DNA of 64,000 nt from Aquidulcibacter paucihalophilus (GCF_002105465.1 NZ_NCSQ01000174.1:92794-156793), one strand, 5' to 3'; shown: positions 38,179-49,438, numbered from the stretch's first letter. Numbers and translations are program-made. The notes: a model not told the origin generated them from the letters alone.

Positions 38179-39108
38179 TTATCCCCATGGCCCCTTTCTG
38201 CGCCCCCAGGGCCCAGAGGTTCGCGATGACCCCTCATCCAATCCTAACGTGTTGCCCGGCAAGTCTTGCGCCTTTAGCGCCTGTAATTGCGCGACACGGT
38301 TCTCAGTCGCTGGGTGGGTGGAAAACAAATTATCGCGCAATCCACCAGCCAACGGATTGATAATAAACATATGGGCGGTTGCAGGGTGACGTTCAGCATC
38401 CTCATTATGGACTTGCCGTGCTCCATATTGAATCTTTTGAAGCGCCGACGCCAGCCATTCTGGGTCACCGGCAATCTCGGCCCCAAGGCGGTCTGCTTCA
38501 TATTCGCGCGAGCGGCTAATGGCCATCTGCACGACAGCGGCGGCCATCGGTGCAAACACCATGATCGCGATCATGGCAATCGGGTTCGGTCGCTCCCGAT
38601 CCCCACCAAAAAACATGGCGAAGTTAGCAAGCATACCAATCGCGCCCGCAAGAGTCGCAGCAACGGTCATGGTCAAGGTGTCGCGGCACTTCACATGCGC
38701 CAGTTCATGGGCCATCACACCGGCAATCTCTTGCCGGTTCAGCATCGACAATAGGCCCGTCGTCGCGGCCACAGCCGCGTTTTCCGGATTGCGTCCGGTT
38801 GCAAATGCATTTGGCTGAGGGTTTTGAATCACATAAATGCGGGGGCGCGGCATATTGGCCTTTTGTGCCATCGTCAGGACATCTTGCGCGTAGGTGGCAA
38901 TCAAAGGGTCACGATCATCTGGCCCGACTTCCACAGCACGATAGGCCTTCAAGACCATTTTGTCGGAGTTCCAGTAGGAAAACACATTCATACCCGCCGC
39001 CACCACAAACGCGATGGCCATGCCTGGAGCGCCGCCGATCAAATAACCGACAGCCATAAAAATGGCGGTCATGGCAGCTAGCAGCATGAAAGTCTTGGTG
39101 GTGTTCAT
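38179..39108 (-). CDS. htpX: Membrane zinc protease HtpX
   Basis: This inner-membrane metalloprotease (309 residues) degrades damaged membrane proteins. Two hydrophobic segments open the protein, the zinc-binding HELAH is at 134-138, and further hydrophobic segments follow ([30 protein letters not shown]). [10 protein letters not shown] carries the third ligand. The ATG at 39108 begins [10 protein letters not shown], the usual HtpX start; the longer frame to 39195 is dismissed. Divergent from the DUF1674 gene. Confidence 0.95.
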   Translation of the reverse strand: MNTTKTFMLLAAMTAIFMAVGYLIGGAPGMAIAFVVAAGMNVFSYWNSDKMVLKAYRAVEVGPDDRDPLIATYAQDVLTMAQKANMPRPRIYVIQNPQPNAFATGRNPENAAVAATTGLLSMLNRQEIAGVMAHELAHVKCRDTLTMTVAATLAGAIGMLANFAMFFGGDRERPNPIAMIAIMVFAPMAAAVVQMAISRSREYEADRLGAEIAGDPEWLASALQKIQYGARQVHNEDAERHPATAHMFIINPLAGGLRDNLFSTHPATENRVAQLQALKAQDLPGNTLGLDEGSSRTSGPWGRRKGPWG

Positions 39109-39152
39109 AGAAAGCTCGACTCCGATTAGGCTAGGCCTATATGTAGGGGGCC

Positions 39153-39380
39153 ATGATGACTGAAAAAAGCGCAGATTCCGCCTCCATGACTTCACCAGTG
39201 CGTGAAAGCGGTTCTTTTGATCTCAGCACGCCCGCAGGACGGGCTTTGGCAGAGGCGGCCGAGCGTCGCGCACAAGCCGAAGCAGAATTGGCTTTGGCAC
39301 ATGAAATCAACGGGCCCAAAGGCGCGGAACCAACCCGCTTCGGCGATTGGGAGCGCAAAGGCATCGCCTATGATTTCTGA
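39153..39380 (+). CDS. DUF1674 (SdhAF4-like) protein
   Basis: This small protein of 75 residues ends in the family hallmark [24 protein letters not shown] (written in two pieces here). The N-terminal half is low-complexity Ala/Glu. Homologues of this C-terminus include the mitochondrial succinate dehydrogenase assembly factor 4, so a role in flavinylated SdhA assembly is known for the family, not shown here. It is adjacent to htpX, as in related genomes. Confidence 0.9.
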   Translation: MMTEKSADSASMTSPVRESGSFDLSTPAGRALAEAAERRAQAEAELALAHEINGPKGAEPTRFGDWERKGIAYDF

Positions 39381-39567
39381 AGGGCTTTCCTGTTTCAGTT
39401 CAAGACATGAAGTCGCCTGTTAGGGTTTTCGGGAAGGGCGAATTTGGGCTGAATTCCCCGCACGCGGGCACAGCCTTGAACTTTAGCGATTTATCAGCCC
39501 TTTAGACCGTCACGACACATAGGTGCGCCGTACCACAGGACGTGGTGCGCCATTAAAGGGGGTCAGA

Positions 39568-40455
39568 ATGACCAAAACTGCTTTCATCGTCTCGCTCATG
39601 GCGCTTGCCGCCGCTGGACAAGCCGCCGCAAATGGTATGACGGCCTCAGCGCCACAACCCCAAGGGGCCGGTGATCCCTGCCTCCTCGGCAGTGCAGCAG
39701 ATCAAGCAGCGTGCGCAGGCCTGATCCGCGTTGCCCCGGGCATGACCGTGCAAAGCCAGACCTACACCTCTTCGTCCACGCAAAGTTCCGGCCCAACTGT
39801 CCTGTTTGATCCAAATCGGGGATATCAAAACAGAGCGGTTCCTGAGGCCCAGCCGACGCAAACGCCGACAATGGCCCCCAGTGCGCCGCCGCAGAAAGCC
39901 GTCACATTTACTTCCACCTATCAGAAAAGCGCGTCGCATGCGTCATCCGGTAGCCAAAGTGCAATGACGACCAACCCCACGACGTCCCATCAAACCGTGG
40001 CAATGAATTGTGTCGCGCCTTACGCGGGGGCCAATGTGACGTGCCATGGTTCTTGGGTCCCAGCGCCACAAGCACATGTGGTTCAACCTCAACTTCCGCC
40101 ACAATCGCGAGAAGTTGTTATCCTACAACCACCTGTAGCCCAATCACCTATTCCTTTACCGCCGCCCGTGCTGCCACCGCCATTGCAACAGACTTTGGTG
40201 ACACCAACCTTGACGCCGCCGGTGCCTTGCTGCCAGCAACAACAAGAAGTGACGCTCATTCCCGCAAGCTTCTTCATGGGTGGCATGAGCTATGGCGTCG
40301 GCTTCCCGACCGAGACCTCCTATAGCTATGGCGGCGGCGGTTATGTGTTTGTTGGTGGCGGCACCCGCTTTTCAGGGGTGCGCGACCGGATACATTTAGA
40401 CCCACCGCCACGCAAACCACGGACGCCACCGCATAAGCCTTGTGGATGCCACTAA
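39568..40455 (+). CDS. Secreted proline- and glutamine-rich protein, function unknown
   Basis: The ATG at 39568 follows GGGGG and gives 295 residues with a clear Sec signal peptide (MTKTAFIVSLMALAAAGQAAA). The mature part is Ser/Thr/Pro/Gln-rich, with a polyproline run (PLPPPVLPPPLQQ, about 205-217), six scattered Cys including CC and CGC at the end, and a Gly/Tyr-rich patch YSYGGGGYVFVGGG. No catalytic domain is recognisable. It may be a periplasmic or outer-surface structural protein. Confidence 0.75.
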   Translation: MTKTAFIVSLMALAAAGQAAANGMTASAPQPQGAGDPCLLGSAADQAACAGLIRVAPGMTVQSQTYTSSSTQSSGPTVLFDPNRGYQNRAVPEAQPTQTPTMAPSAPPQKAVTFTSTYQKSASHASSGSQSAMTTNPTTSHQTVAMNCVAPYAGANVTCHGSWVPAPQAHVVQPQLPPQSREVVILQPPVAQSPIPLPPPVLPPPLQQTLVTPTLTPPVPCCQQQQEVTLIPASFFMGGMSYGVGFPTETSYSYGGGGYVFVGGGTRFSGVRDRIHLDPPPRKPRTPPHKPCGCH

Positions 40456-40465
40456 GGGCTAAGCT

Positions 40466-41266
40466 TTAGTCGGCGCGGCGAAACTTTTGCACTTGCGACT
40501 TCATCAAGCGCAAGGCGAGGCTGTCTGGCAAAAGCTTTCCAATGGCGGCAATCGTCTTATTGGTTGTGCCCGTCACCACCACTGGCTGGTTGGCTTCCAG
40601 CGCGTCATAGCCGATTTGGGCAACCGTTTTTGCATCCTGCCACAACCATTTCGGCATGGTGGAGACTTGTTCGCGCATGCCGTTGACGTCGTGGAATTCA
40701 GAATAGGTAAAGCCCGGGCATAGCGCGCTAACATGCACGCCATTATCGGTATTTTCCAGATTGAGCGCTTGGCTGAACTTAATCAAAAACGCCTTTGAGG
40801 CTCCATAAAGCGTTGCCCCAGCTGCGGAGGGCAAATGGCCTGCCAGCGACGCTACATTCATGATGCGACCAAAGCGACGTTCCTGCATGCCAGGCAAGAC
40901 ACGATAGGCGAGCTCAAGGGGGGCTTCGACAAGTACCTGCATAAAGGCTGCATGGTCCTCCCAGCTGGATGCTAGATAATTGCCTTGCAAGCCATAGCCA
41001 GCATTATTGACCAAGGCATCAACTGGGCGACCCGCTGCTTCAAGCGCGCCAATAATCTGTGCGGGAGCCGCGCGGTCTGCCAAATCTGCGGCAATCGTGA
41101 TGCTCTCAGCCCCCCAAGTCTGCTTCAATTCGGCGGCAAACGTCTCCAAGCGATCAGCCCGACGTGCCGTCAAAGCAAGGTCATAGCCGCGTTCAGCATA
41201 AATGCGGGCAATCGCCTGACCAATTCCAGCCGAAGCCCCAGTTACCAAACAAAGTCGTCGTGCCAT
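40466..41266 (-). CDS. Short-chain dehydrogenase/reductase (DltE/YdfG-like)
   Basis: This 266-residue classical SDR shows TGASAGIGQAIA for NAD(P), NNAGYG, the catalytic Ser in NVASLAGHLP and the Tyr/Lys pair in LYGASKAFLIKF. The ATG at 41266 matches the family start. Substrate unknown. It converges with the proline-rich gene, ten bases apart. Confidence 0.88.
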   Translation of the reverse strand: MARRLCLVTGASAGIGQAIARIYAERGYDLALTARRADRLETFAAELKQTWGAESITIAADLADRAAPAQIIGALEAAGRPVDALVNNAGYGLQGNYLASSWEDHAAFMQVLVEAPLELAYRVLPGMQERRFGRIMNVASLAGHLPSAAGATLYGASKAFLIKFSQALNLENTDNGVHVSALCPGFTYSEFHDVNGMREQVSTMPKWLWQDAKTVAQIGYDALEANQPVVVTGTTNKTIAAIGKLLPDSLALRLMKSQVQKFRRAD

Positions 41267-41536
41267 ATTGCGATCTCCTGTCACCAAGGGGTTTGGTCAT
41301 CCGCACCGTGGATAGACGGCCCCCGTGCGCCCGTCTAGTTTATATCCTGCCGCCGATGCGGCCTGTTCCCAAGCAAAGCCAGTCAGAAACGTGCAGTAAC
41401 CCGCAAATTCTGCTCGCCCCAATGCCCAATTGTGCTTTAGCATTGAAGCCGCCCGACAAAAGGCGTATTGGCGCCGCCTACAATCGCGTACAGGCAGCGG
41501 GTCGAGAGTCCGATTCACTGTGTTCGGGGAGCCAAG

Positions 41537-43501
41537 ATGGCATCGCCTTCAAATATGTCAGCGGACACTGAAGTCTCAAAAGGCTTTGGCGATCCAGCCA
41601 GTGGCGCCCAAGGTGGCGGCCATGGTCATGGTAGCCAGTCCGCCCGTGGATTTTTCATGCTTGCCCTTGGTTCGGTCGGTGTCGTGTTTGGCGACATCGG
41701 GACCAGTCCGTTTTATGCCATGCGCGAAGCCTTGGCGCACGCCAAAGGCTCCGGCAATCTTGAGGTGGCCGTTCTAGGGGTGGTCTCCCTCGTCCTGTGG
41801 GCTTTGTTCCTAATTGTAACCCTGAAATATGTCGTGTTCCTGATGCGGGCCGACAATAAGGGCGAGGGTGGCACGCTGGCCCTGATGGCCTTGGCACAGC
41901 GTGCGATGGGCCGAAAGTCGCCATGGGTGTTTTTCTGTGGCGTGATGGGTGCGGCCTTCTTTTATGGCGACGGCATTATTACGCCCGCGATTTCGGTTCT
42001 GGGTGCGATTGAAGGCCTGAAGATTGCGCCCGGCGTCGGCAATTTGTTCACGCCCTATATTTTGCCGATCTCTGCGGCGATTTTGGTTGGCTTGTTTCTG
42101 GTACAATCCAAAGGCACCCATAAAATTGCGGCCTTGTTTGGCCCGGTAACAGCTTTGTGGTTCCTGACTTTGGCGGGCCTTGGCATCTATCATATTGCCG
42201 ATGATCCCCGCGTTTGGCTGGCGTTCAACCCAATTTATGCGCTGCGTTTTCTGATGGAAAATGGCCTTGTGGCCCTGGTCATATTGGGCTCGATCTTCCT
42301 TGCTGTGACGGGTGCTGAGGCGCTCTATGCGGATATGGGCCACTTTGGCAAAAACCCCATCCGTGCGGCTTGGTTCGTACTTGTCTTCCCATCCTTGGCT
42401 TTGAATTATCTTGGCCAAGGCGCGTTTGTGTTGGCCAATCCAGCGGCGAAAGCAGACCCATTCTGGATGATGGTGCCCGAATTTGCCTTCTGGCCAGTCA
42501 TGATTTTGGCAACTTTGGCGGCGGTCATTGCCAGCCAAGCGGTGATCACTGGCGCCTTCTCCATGACCCAGCAAGCAGTGCAACTGGGCCTCCTGCCCCG
42601 TATGCAAATCCGTCGCACCAGCGAGACCCAGGCCGGGCAAATCTATGTGCCCCAAGTCAACACCTTCTTGATGATTGGTGTTTTGGTCCTTCTGTTCTCG
42701 TTCAAGTCATCAGGCAATTTGACGTCCGCCTATGGCATCGCGATCACCGGTGCCATGTTCATGGATACATTGTTGGCTGTTCCCGTCGTGACCCGTTTGT
42801 GGAAATGGAATGGGTTCCAAGCCGCTTTGTTGCTGGTGCCGATTGCGGCGCTGGACATTGTTTTCCTTGGCTCGCAAGTCCTGAAAATCCCGCACGGGGC
42901 TTGGTTCCCGCTGGTTCTAGGCGCGGCCATCGTCGTCATTATGTGGACATGGCAGGAAGGCAGCCAAATCTTGTCGGAGAAGACGCGGCGCGACTCAATT
43001 CCGCTACGCGATCTTCTCAAGACCCTCATGGCCCATCCGCCCCACCGCGTGGCGGGTACGGCGATCTTCTTGACGAGTGACCCTGACCTTGCCCCTGTGG
43101 CGCTGATGCATAACCTGAAGCACAACAAGGTTCTGCATGAAAAGATCGCCATTTTAAGCGTCCGGACGGCCGAAACGCCGCGCGTCGCAGATGCCGATCG
43201 GATTGAAATTGAAGAGATCATTCCCGACGTGCGCATCGTGATCGTCAATTACGGTTTCATGGAAAGCCCGAATATTCCCAAAGCGCTCACCATGTGCCGG
43301 AAACAAGGCCTGAAGTTCGACATCATGTCGACCAGCTTCTTCTTGGGGCACCGCACCATTGTAGCGTCCAGCACCTCTGGCATGCCTTTGTGGCAGGACC
43401 ATTTGTATATTTTCCTCTCGAAGAACGCCACCAATGCAACGGACTTCTTCCATATTCCTTCGGGGCGGGTTGTCGAACTGGGCACACAGGTAGTCGTCTA
43501 G
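41537..43501 (+). CDS. kup: KUP-family potassium uptake protein
   Basis: This 654-residue K+/H+ symporter has the signature GVVFGDIGTSPFYAMRE near the N-terminus, about twelve hydrophobic segments through residue 480, and a cytoplasmic C-terminal domain with GTAIFLTSDPD. The ATG at 41537 follows GGGGAG by five bases; the frame upstream to 41468 is rejected. The His/Gly-rich N-terminal tail (GGGHGHGS) is unusual but short. Confidence 0.95.
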   Translation: MASPSNMSADTEVSKGFGDPASGAQGGGHGHGSQSARGFFMLALGSVGVVFGDIGTSPFYAMREALAHAKGSGNLEVAVLGVVSLVLWALFLIVTLKYVVFLMRADNKGEGGTLALMALAQRAMGRKSPWVFFCGVMGAAFFYGDGIITPAISVLGAIEGLKIAPGVGNLFTPYILPISAAILVGLFLVQSKGTHKIAALFGPVTALWFLTLAGLGIYHIADDPRVWLAFNPIYALRFLMENGLVALVILGSIFLAVTGAEALYADMGHFGKNPIRAAWFVLVFPSLALNYLGQGAFVLANPAAKADPFWMMVPEFAFWPVMILATLAAVIASQAVITGAFSMTQQAVQLGLLPRMQIRRTSETQAGQIYVPQVNTFLMIGVLVLLFSFKSSGNLTSAYGIAITGAMFMDTLLAVPVVTRLWKWNGFQAALLLVPIAALDIVFLGSQVLKIPHGAWFPLVLGAAIVVIMWTWQEGSQILSEKTRRDSIPLRDLLKTLMAHPPHRVAGTAIFLTSDPDLAPVALMHNLKHNKVLHEKIAILSVRTAETPRVADADRIEIEEIIPDVRIVIVNYGFMESPNIPKALTMCRKQGLKFDIMSTSFFLGHRTIVASSTSGMPLWQDHLYIFLSKNATNATDFFHIPSGRVVELGTQVVV

Positions 43502-43560
43502 CGCAACAGGCGCCGTAAAGGCCCTATTCAAAGGCCAGTTATGGTGCTCTAGTCGATGGC

Positions 43561-43944
43561 GTGAACCCGCTCGATTTCTCTCACTTTCTGCTTTGGACCG
43601 GGGATTTGTGCTTTGTTGCCGGCCTCACCCTGATGGCTTTGATTTCGGCGTCCGCCGCTGCCAAGATTGACGCTGGTGCGCGTATTCCGATGCAGTTTGG
43701 CCTCAATGGTCAGCCCACTTGGACAGCGCCCAGACGGTTTGCGCTTTTGTTCGCGCCCGCTCTGGCTGCAGGATTTGGCCTCCTACTCACGTTTCTGGCG
43801 CACCGTGTGCCAACCGGACAATTGACCCAAGAGGCCGTGTCATTAGGTACCTCGCGGGTTTTCATGGCCTTCGCCTTTGTGTTGGCACATTTGCTCCACC
43901 TCGCCTTTGCCATCAAATGGCTCAATAAGGACAAGCAGCGCTAA
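43561..43944 (+). CDS. Small inner-membrane protein (DUF1648-like)
   Basis: This 127-residue protein starts with GTG and has three hydrophobic segments. The loop IPMQFGLNGQPTWTAPRRF resembles the DUF1648 signature in which a P-x-H/Q-F-x3-G-x-P block follows the first helix. DUF1648 is associated with SdpI-like immunity proteins, but the rest of that family is not seen here. It lies between kup and argG. Confidence 0.7.
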   Translation: MNPLDFSHFLLWTGDLCFVAGLTLMALISASAAAKIDAGARIPMQFGLNGQPTWTAPRRFALLFAPALAAGFGLLLTFLAHRVPTGQLTQEAVSLGTSRVFMAFAFVLAHLLHLAFAIKWLNKDKQR

Positions 43945-44054
43945 AGGTCCGCACGTAACATTCAAATCAAGGCGACGTTGCTCAGACCGCTTGATCTCCA
44001 AGCTCGGATTGCCTAGCACGACTGCACATGATTTAGCCTTGGAACCCAAGCCCT

Positions 44055-45305
44055 ATGACCACCGCGCGCAAAGTCAACAAAGTCGTTCTCGCTTATTCTG
44101 GTGGCCTAGACACCTCGATCATTTTGAAGTGGTTGCAGGAGACCTATGGCTGTGAGGTCGTGACCTTTACGGCTGATCTTGGTCAAGGCGAGGAACTAGG
44201 ACCTGCGCGCACAAAGGCACTGGCTGCAGGGGTAAAGCCAGAGAATATCTTCATCGACGACCTGCGCGATGAATTTGTTCGCGACTATGTGTTCCCGATG
44301 TTTCGTGCCAACGCCCTCTATGAAGGCGTCTATCTGTTGGGCACCTCGATTGCGCGGCCACTAATCGCGAAGCGCCAAGTTGAGATCGCCAATCTGGTTG
44401 GGGCCGATGCCGTGTGTCACGGTGCAACCGGCAAGGGCAACGACCAAGTGCGGTTTGAAGTCTCCTATTATGCCCTGAAGCCCGATGTGACCGTGATTGC
44501 GCCATGGCGGGAGTGGAGCTTCCAAGGGCGCCCAGACCTAATCGCCTATGCCAAAAAGCACGGAATAGAGATTGCCACCGGGAAGGAGCAAGACGCCCCC
44601 TTCTCGATCGATGCGAATCTGCTTCACACTTCCTCTGAGGGCCTTGTCCTCGAAGATCCAAACGAGCCGGTGCCCGATCTGGTTTCCAAACGCGCCGATC
44701 GTCGTACCATCACACCGGAAGAAGCGCCCGATAAAGCGACGATGATCACAATTGGCTTTGAGCGCGGCGACCCCATCTCTTTGAATGGCAAGGCCTATGG
44801 CCCAGCAGCGCTCTTGGGCGAACTCAATCGCATTGGCGCGGAAAATGGTGTGGGTGGCCTCGATCTTGTCGAAAACCGCTTTGTTGGCATGAAGTCACGC
44901 GGTTACTATGAGACCCCAGGCGGCACGATCCTGTGGCAAGCCCACCGTGCTATGGAAAGCATCACCCTTGACCGCGGGGCCATGCATCTCAAGGACGAAT
45001 TGATGCCGCGCTATGCCGCCTTAATCTACAATGGCATGTGGTTCACACCAGAGCGGAAGATGCTGCAGGCCGCGATCGACAGCAGCCAGGAAGACGTCAC
45101 CGGCGAAGTGACATTGAAAATCTACAAGGGCGGTGTCTATGTGCAGGGTCGGTCGAGCCCGCTCTCGCTCTATAACAAAGAACTGATCAGCTTTGATGCC
45201 GCCGGTGGCTATAATCAGAAGGACGCTGAAGGCTTTATCAAGCTCAACGCACTTCGCCTTCGGATTGCGGCTTGGCGCGACCAGCGCGCGGGTAAGAACG
45301 ATTAA
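44055..45305 (+). CDS. argG: Argininosuccinate synthase
   Basis: The enzyme (416 residues) joins citrulline and aspartate with ATP in arginine synthesis. The P-loop [10 protein letters not shown] is at residues 9-18, followed by [13 protein letters not shown], the [11 protein letters not shown] segment and [14 protein letters not shown]. It is convergent with holA; the two stops are eight bases apart. Confidence 0.97.
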   Translation: MTTARKVNKVVLAYSGGLDTSIILKWLQETYGCEVVTFTADLGQGEELGPARTKALAAGVKPENIFIDDLRDEFVRDYVFPMFRANALYEGVYLLGTSIARPLIAKRQVEIANLVGADAVCHGATGKGNDQVRFEVSYYALKPDVTVIAPWREWSFQGRPDLIAYAKKHGIEIATGKEQDAPFSIDANLLHTSSEGLVLEDPNEPVPDLVSKRADRRTITPEEAPDKATMITIGFERGDPISLNGKAYGPAALLGELNRIGAENGVGGLDLVENRFVGMKSRGYYETPGGTILWQAHRAMESITLDRGAMHLKDELMPRYAALIYNGMWFTPERKMLQAAIDSSQEDVTGEVTLKIYKGGVYVQGRSSPLSLYNKELISFDAAGGYNQKDAEGFIKLNALRLRIAAWRDQRAGKND

Positions 45306-45313
45306 ATCTCGCT

Positions 45314-46354
45314 TTAGCGCTTGGCGATCCGCTCAGCCCTTTTGGCGATGCGGATCAGCAATTGTTCCACCAAGGCAGTGTCTGGGGATCCTGCCCGCTT
45401 GACTTGACCGTCAGCTTCCAAAGTCGCTGTCAAAACGTCTTCAAGGGCTGCACGGCTCCACAGACCCGCTTGACGGGCGACTTCGGCCTGTCGCTTCCAA
45501 AAGACCCCCATCTTGGGGTGCTTAAGCATCTCGGCCGCATTGCCGCCGGCTTCAACGCCAGCCCGAACTTGCAGCAAAAGCCGGACGCGCCGACCCGTAC
45601 CGTTCAAGATTGCCACAGGATTGGCCCCGCCGCCGAAAGCCTGCTCAAGCCGCTGTACCATGAGAGCAGGCTGACCTGAAAAAGCGGCATCAATAGCCTC
45701 ATCCAAGCCCGCTTCGCGACCACCAGAGCCCACAGCCTCAACGCACGCCAGGTCAATTACACCGTCAGTGCCCGCATAGACGGCAAGCTTTTGCACCTCT
45801 GCTGCAACCGAATTGGTATCTTGCGCGACGGCCTCCAAGATCGCGGCCAGTGCATCCAATTCAATACTAACGCCCGCAGCCTTTGCTTCGGCGCGGGCAA
45901 CACCCAGCAATTCATCGCGGGTTGTCTCGTATAATTGAAGCGACCACGCGTGAGCTGAATCCTCAAAGGCCTTACGCGTTTTTGAGCTGCGGCCAATGTC
46001 CCCAACGTCTAGGATCAAGACCCCTTCTGGCTTGGGACCACCTTTGTCGACACGTTCCAATAGGCCAGCCAGTGAGGCGGCATCTTTCTCGCCACTGACC
46101 CGCACATGAGCAATGGCGGCCCCGCCAAACAGCGAGGCGCTGCTGATGGCTTCCTCAACGCCACCAGGATTGGCCTTCAAATCATCCTCAGAAAAGCGCT
46201 TAAATTCCAGCTCTGGATTCTGGGCCCGATGGCGGGTTGCAAGTGCTTCTGCGAGGCGGCGCAACTGACCAGAATCAGGTCCAGACAGGATCACAAAGCG
46301 CGGCGAAAGGTCCTTTTGCGCGGCCTTCACGGCCGCAAGACCCGTCAGCTTCAT
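45314..46354 (-). CDS. holA: DNA polymerase III subunit delta
   Basis: This clamp-loader delta subunit (346 residues) has an AAA+-like N-terminal domain with FVILSGPDSGQLRRLAEA, ILDVGDI, and a C-terminal helical part with FGGGANPVAILNGTGRRVRLLLQVR. The ATG at 46354 shares ATGA with the stop of lptE, so translation is coupled. The lptE-holA pairing is typical of proteobacteria. Confidence 0.9.
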   Translation of the reverse strand: MKLTGLAAVKAAQKDLSPRFVILSGPDSGQLRRLAEALATRHRAQNPELEFKRFSEDDLKANPGGVEEAISSASLFGGAAIAHVRVSGEKDAASLAGLLERVDKGGPKPEGVLILDVGDIGRSSKTRKAFEDSAHAWSLQLYETTRDELLGVARAEAKAAGVSIELDALAAILEAVAQDTNSVAAEVQKLAVYAGTDGVIDLACVEAVGSGGREAGLDEAIDAAFSGQPALMVQRLEQAFGGGANPVAILNGTGRRVRLLLQVRAGVEAGGNAAEMLKHPKMGVFWKRQAEVARQAGLWSRAALEDVLTATLEADGQVKRAGSPDTALVEQLLIRIAKRAERIAKR

Positions 46355-46845
46355 CGCGCTGCCCGCACTTGCCGCTGGAGGTCTAACCACAGCCGTTCCG
46401 CAATTTGATTGGCCACACGTTCTTCCGCATCAGCTTGCAAAGCGACATCGCCAAAGGCCTGATCCAGGCTTTCATAAGCGACGTTTGTGGTGATGGTGCC
46501 AGTCACAGCGGGAAGAGGCGGCGCTGCAGCCAAAACATAAGTGGCAGTCACGGTCATCTCATTGCGGGTCGAAATCCCGTCTGTGCCCTGCGCAGCGGGG
46601 GTAAAGATCCGGGTCAATTTCACGCTCAAAACACGGGGGCTAGCCGTCCCCTGCTCAAGCACCGCACGCCGGTCAAGCTCTTGTCGCAAATAATAGCCGG
46701 TGCGGCCTTCAATGGCGGCAATGGTTACAGGTCCGATCCCAGATCCCTGTGTGCTGTAGACAGGTTGGAAACCGCAGCCGGCCAACATTGCCGACAATCC
46801 AACTATGCAAACGAGCACACCCAGCTTAGCCAATGCCTTGTCCAT
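46351..46845 (-). CDS. lptE: LPS assembly outer-membrane lipoprotein LptE
   Basis: This lipoprotein (about 164 residues) plugs LptD and helps insert LPS into the outer membrane. The lipobox is LAGC within a clear signal (LVCIVGLSAMLAGC), followed by GFQPVYS, the alphaproteobacterial LptE start. The start is uncertain between a GTG at 46857 and the ATG at 46845, one base past the leuS stop. Coupled to holA through ATGA. Confidence 0.88.
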   Translation of the reverse strand: MDKALAKLGVLVCIVGLSAMLAGCGFQPVYSTQGSGIGPVTIAAIEGRTGYYLRQELDRRAVLEQGTASPRVLSVKLTRIFTPAAQGTDGISTRNEMTVTATYVLAAAPPLPAVTGTITTNVAYESLDQAFGDVALQADAEERVANQIAERLWLDLQRQVRAAR

Positions 46846-46846
46846 C

Positions 46847-49438
46847 CTATGCTGCACGGGTCACGATATTGATGATCCGGTCTGGAACCACGATGAGTTT
46901 AGCCACAGTTCGTCCCGCAAGGAAGTGTGTGGCTTCGGGCAACGCCAAGGCCAAGGACTCAAGCTCTTCCTTGGATGTTCCTTTGGCAACGTGCAATTCG
47001 CCCCGCTTCTTGCCATCAACTTGCACCGGCAACATGATGGTGGCTTCCGCCAGCAAGCTTTGATCGGCCTCCGGCCAAGGTGCGGTTGCGACAAAGCCTT
47101 CGCCACCCATACGCAGCCAAGCTTCTTCCGCCAAATGCGGTGTAAAGGGCTGCAGGACGCGAGCCAGAACTCCCAAGACCTCAACCCGAGCCGACAACAT
47201 GTCGGCGCTATCATCGCTTTCCGAGCGGCGGATGTGGCCGACCAATTCATGGAATTGCGCGATGGCGCTGTTGAAGCGATAGGAATCAATCGCCAAGCTG
47301 ATGGCGGCAATCGCCTTATGGCCAGCACGACGCAACTCGAGTGCGGCACCACTCACCCCCGTCGCGACATGCATCGGGCCAGGCACGCCTTCGGGTAAGG
47401 CATCAAAGGCTGCCCAGATTTTCTGTACAAAGCGCCAAGAACCTTCGACGCCCGATTCAGACCACTCCACATCCCGTTCGGGTGGGGAGTCCGACAGAAC
47501 GAACAAACGCGCCACATCGGCACCATAGGTATCGATAATGTCTTCAGGGTCGACGGTATTGCGCTTGGACTTCGACATCTTCTCGATGGGTCCAATTACA
47601 GCAGGCTTCCCGGTTGCGATCTCGACGGCGGTTGTGCCCGTAATCTCAACTTCATCCGGCGACAACCAGTGACCCGCTTGCGACTTATAGGTCGCATGCG
47701 TCACCATGCCTTGGGTAAAGAGCCGGCTGAAAGGCTCTGAAGTCGGCTGATGGCCAACTGCCTTCATGGCGCGGGCAAAAAAGCGCGAATAGAGCAAGTG
47801 CAAGACTGCGTGCTCAACCCCGCCAATGTAGTGATCGACCGGCAACCAATGAGAAACAGCCGCTAAGTCGGTTGGCCGATCCTGTGGTTGGCCACAAAAA
47901 CGCGCCCAATACCAGGATGAATCGACGAAGGTATCGAGCGTATCGGTCTCCCGCACCGCCGGGGCCCCACATTTTGGGCAGTCGACGTGCTTCCAGCTTG
48001 GATGATGGTCTAAAGGATTGCCCGGTTTGTCGAAGGTCACATCCTCGGGCAAAGTCACGGGCAATTGGTCTTCCGGCACACCGACTGGACCGCAGGTCTT
48101 GCAGTGGATGATCGGGATCGGGCAGCCCCAATAGCGCTGACGGGATACGCCCCAATCCCGCAGACGGAAGTTTACCGTACGCTCTCCCGCACCCAAAGCC
48201 TCCATCCGATCCATGGCCGCAGACTTTGCGTCCTCGCTTGTCATCCCGTCCAAGAAATCAGAGTTGAACACGTTGCCCTGACCCAGATAGGGTCCATTTT
48301 CCAACGTCACCGCGCTTGGATCTGCGCCTTCGGGCAGGATGACGGGCTTGATCGGCAGATTGTATTTTGTCGCAAACTCATAATCGCGCTGGTCATGTGC
48401 GGGGCAAGCAAAGATTGCCCCAGTGCCATAATCCATCAGGACGAAGTTCGCGATCCAAACGGGCAAAGTTTGGCTGGCATCAAATGGGTGAATAACGCGC
48501 AGGCCAGTATCAAACCCACGCTTTTCTTGAGTCTCAATAGCCTCTTCCGAGGTGCCCGCACGCCGACAGGATTCGCAAAATTCCGCGAGTGCTGGGTTGG
48601 CTTCGGCCAAAGCCAAAGCAATCGGATGGTCCACCGAAATGCCTGCAAATGAGGCACCGAAGAGCGTGTCGGGTCGGGTTGTGTACACTTCCAACCCCCC
48701 ACCGATCGGCGATGGCGTTGTTGAGTCAAACTGGAACCGAAAGCGCAAGCCCTCAGACCTGCCGATCCAATTGTGCTGCATGATGCGCACTTTTTCAGGC
48801 CAGCCAGTCAAATCGTCCAATGCGGCAATTAGTTCCTCGCCATAGCGCGTGATCTGGAACATCCATTGCTCCAAATAGCGTTGCTCAACCAGTGCGCCCG
48901 AGCGCCAGCCGCGACCATCGACAACCTGTTCATTGGCCAGAACCGTATTCTCAACTGGATCCCAATTCACCTTGCTCTTCTTGCGATACACAAGGCCCGC
49001 TTTGAGAAAGTCCAAAAACATTTTCTGCTGATGGCGGTAATAGGATGGTTCGCAAGTGGCAAATTCGCGCGACCAGTCGATCGCAAAACCCAATTGTTGC
49101 AATTGGGCACGCATGGCGTCGATATTCTGGCGCGTCCAAGTTCCAGGATGCGCGCCCCGTTCGCGCGCCGCATTTTCTGCGGGCAAACCGAAAGCGTCCC
49201 ACCCCATCGGATGCAGAACTTGATCACCGGCCGCGCGACGACGCCGCGCGATCACGTCACCCATGGCATAGTTGCGGACGTGACCAATATGAATGCGGCC
49301 CGATGGATAAGGGAACATTTCCAACACATAGCATTTGGCACGAGAGGGGTCTGGCGGGCCAGCCTCAAACAATTTGGCAGCGTCCCAGCGCGCGCGTTGG
49401 CGCGGTTCGGTTTCGCGATGATTGTAACGTGCAGCCAT
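46847..49438 (-). CDS. leuS: Leucyl-tRNA synthetase
   Basis: This class I aminoacyl-tRNA synthetase has 863 residues. The HIGH motif is in [18 protein letters not shown], the KMSKS motif in [16 protein letters not shown], and the editing-domain TTRPDT is at [12 protein letters not shown]1 zinc-type pairs (HCKTCGPVG and CPKCGAP) are present. Full length, with the anticodon domain and C-terminal domain intact. Confidence 0.97.
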   Translation of the reverse strand: MAARYNHRETEPRQRARWDAAKLFEAGPPDPSRAKCYVLEMFPYPSGRIHIGHVRNYAMGDVIARRRRAAGDQVLHPMGWDAFGLPAENAARERGAHPGTWTRQNIDAMRAQLQQLGFAIDWSREFATCEPSYYRHQQKMFLDFLKAGLVYRKKSKVNWDPVENTVLANEQVVDGRGWRSGALVEQRYLEQWMFQITRYGEELIAALDDLTGWPEKVRIMQHNWIGRSEGLRFRFQFDSTTPSPIGGGLEVYTTRPDTLFGASFAGISVDHPIALALAEANPALAEFCESCRRAGTSEEAIETQEKRGFDTGLRVIHPFDASQTLPVWIANFVLMDYGTGAIFACPAHDQRDYEFATKYNLPIKPVILPEGADPSAVTLENGPYLGQGNVFNSDFLDGMTSEDAKSAAMDRMEALGAGERTVNFRLRDWGVSRQRYWGCPIPIIHCKTCGPVGVPEDQLPVTLPEDVTFDKPGNPLDHHPSWKHVDCPKCGAPAVRETDTLDTFVDSSWYWARFCGQPQDRPTDLAAVSHWLPVDHYIGGVEHAVLHLLYSRFFARAMKAVGHQPTSEPFSRLFTQGMVTHATYKSQAGHWLSPDEVEITGTTAVEIATGKPAVIGPIEKMSKSKRNTVDPEDIIDTYGADVARLFVLSDSPPERDVEWSESGVEGSWRFVQKIWAAFDALPEGVPGPMHVATGVSGAALELRRAGHKAIAAISLAIDSYRFNSAIAQFHELVGHIRRSESDDSADMLSARVEVLGVLARVLQPFTPHLAEEAWLRMGGEGFVATAPWPEADQSLLAEATIMLPVQVDGKKRGELHVAKGTSKEELESLALALPEATHFLAGRTVAKLIVVPDRIINIVTRAA

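Noticed and set aside
37982-38188. Minus-strand frame of 68 residues between htpX and rsmB
   Set aside because: It overlaps the start of rsmB in another frame and has no ribosome-binding site or homologous blocks.
41810-42655. Minus-strand frame of 281 residues antisense to kup
   Set aside because: Rich in His, Gln and Arg as expected from the complement of a membrane-protein gene; no domain.
42370-43080. Plus-strand frame of 236 residues in another frame of kup
   Set aside because: Overlaps the real kup frame; composition is Cys/Arg/His-rich and not protein-like.
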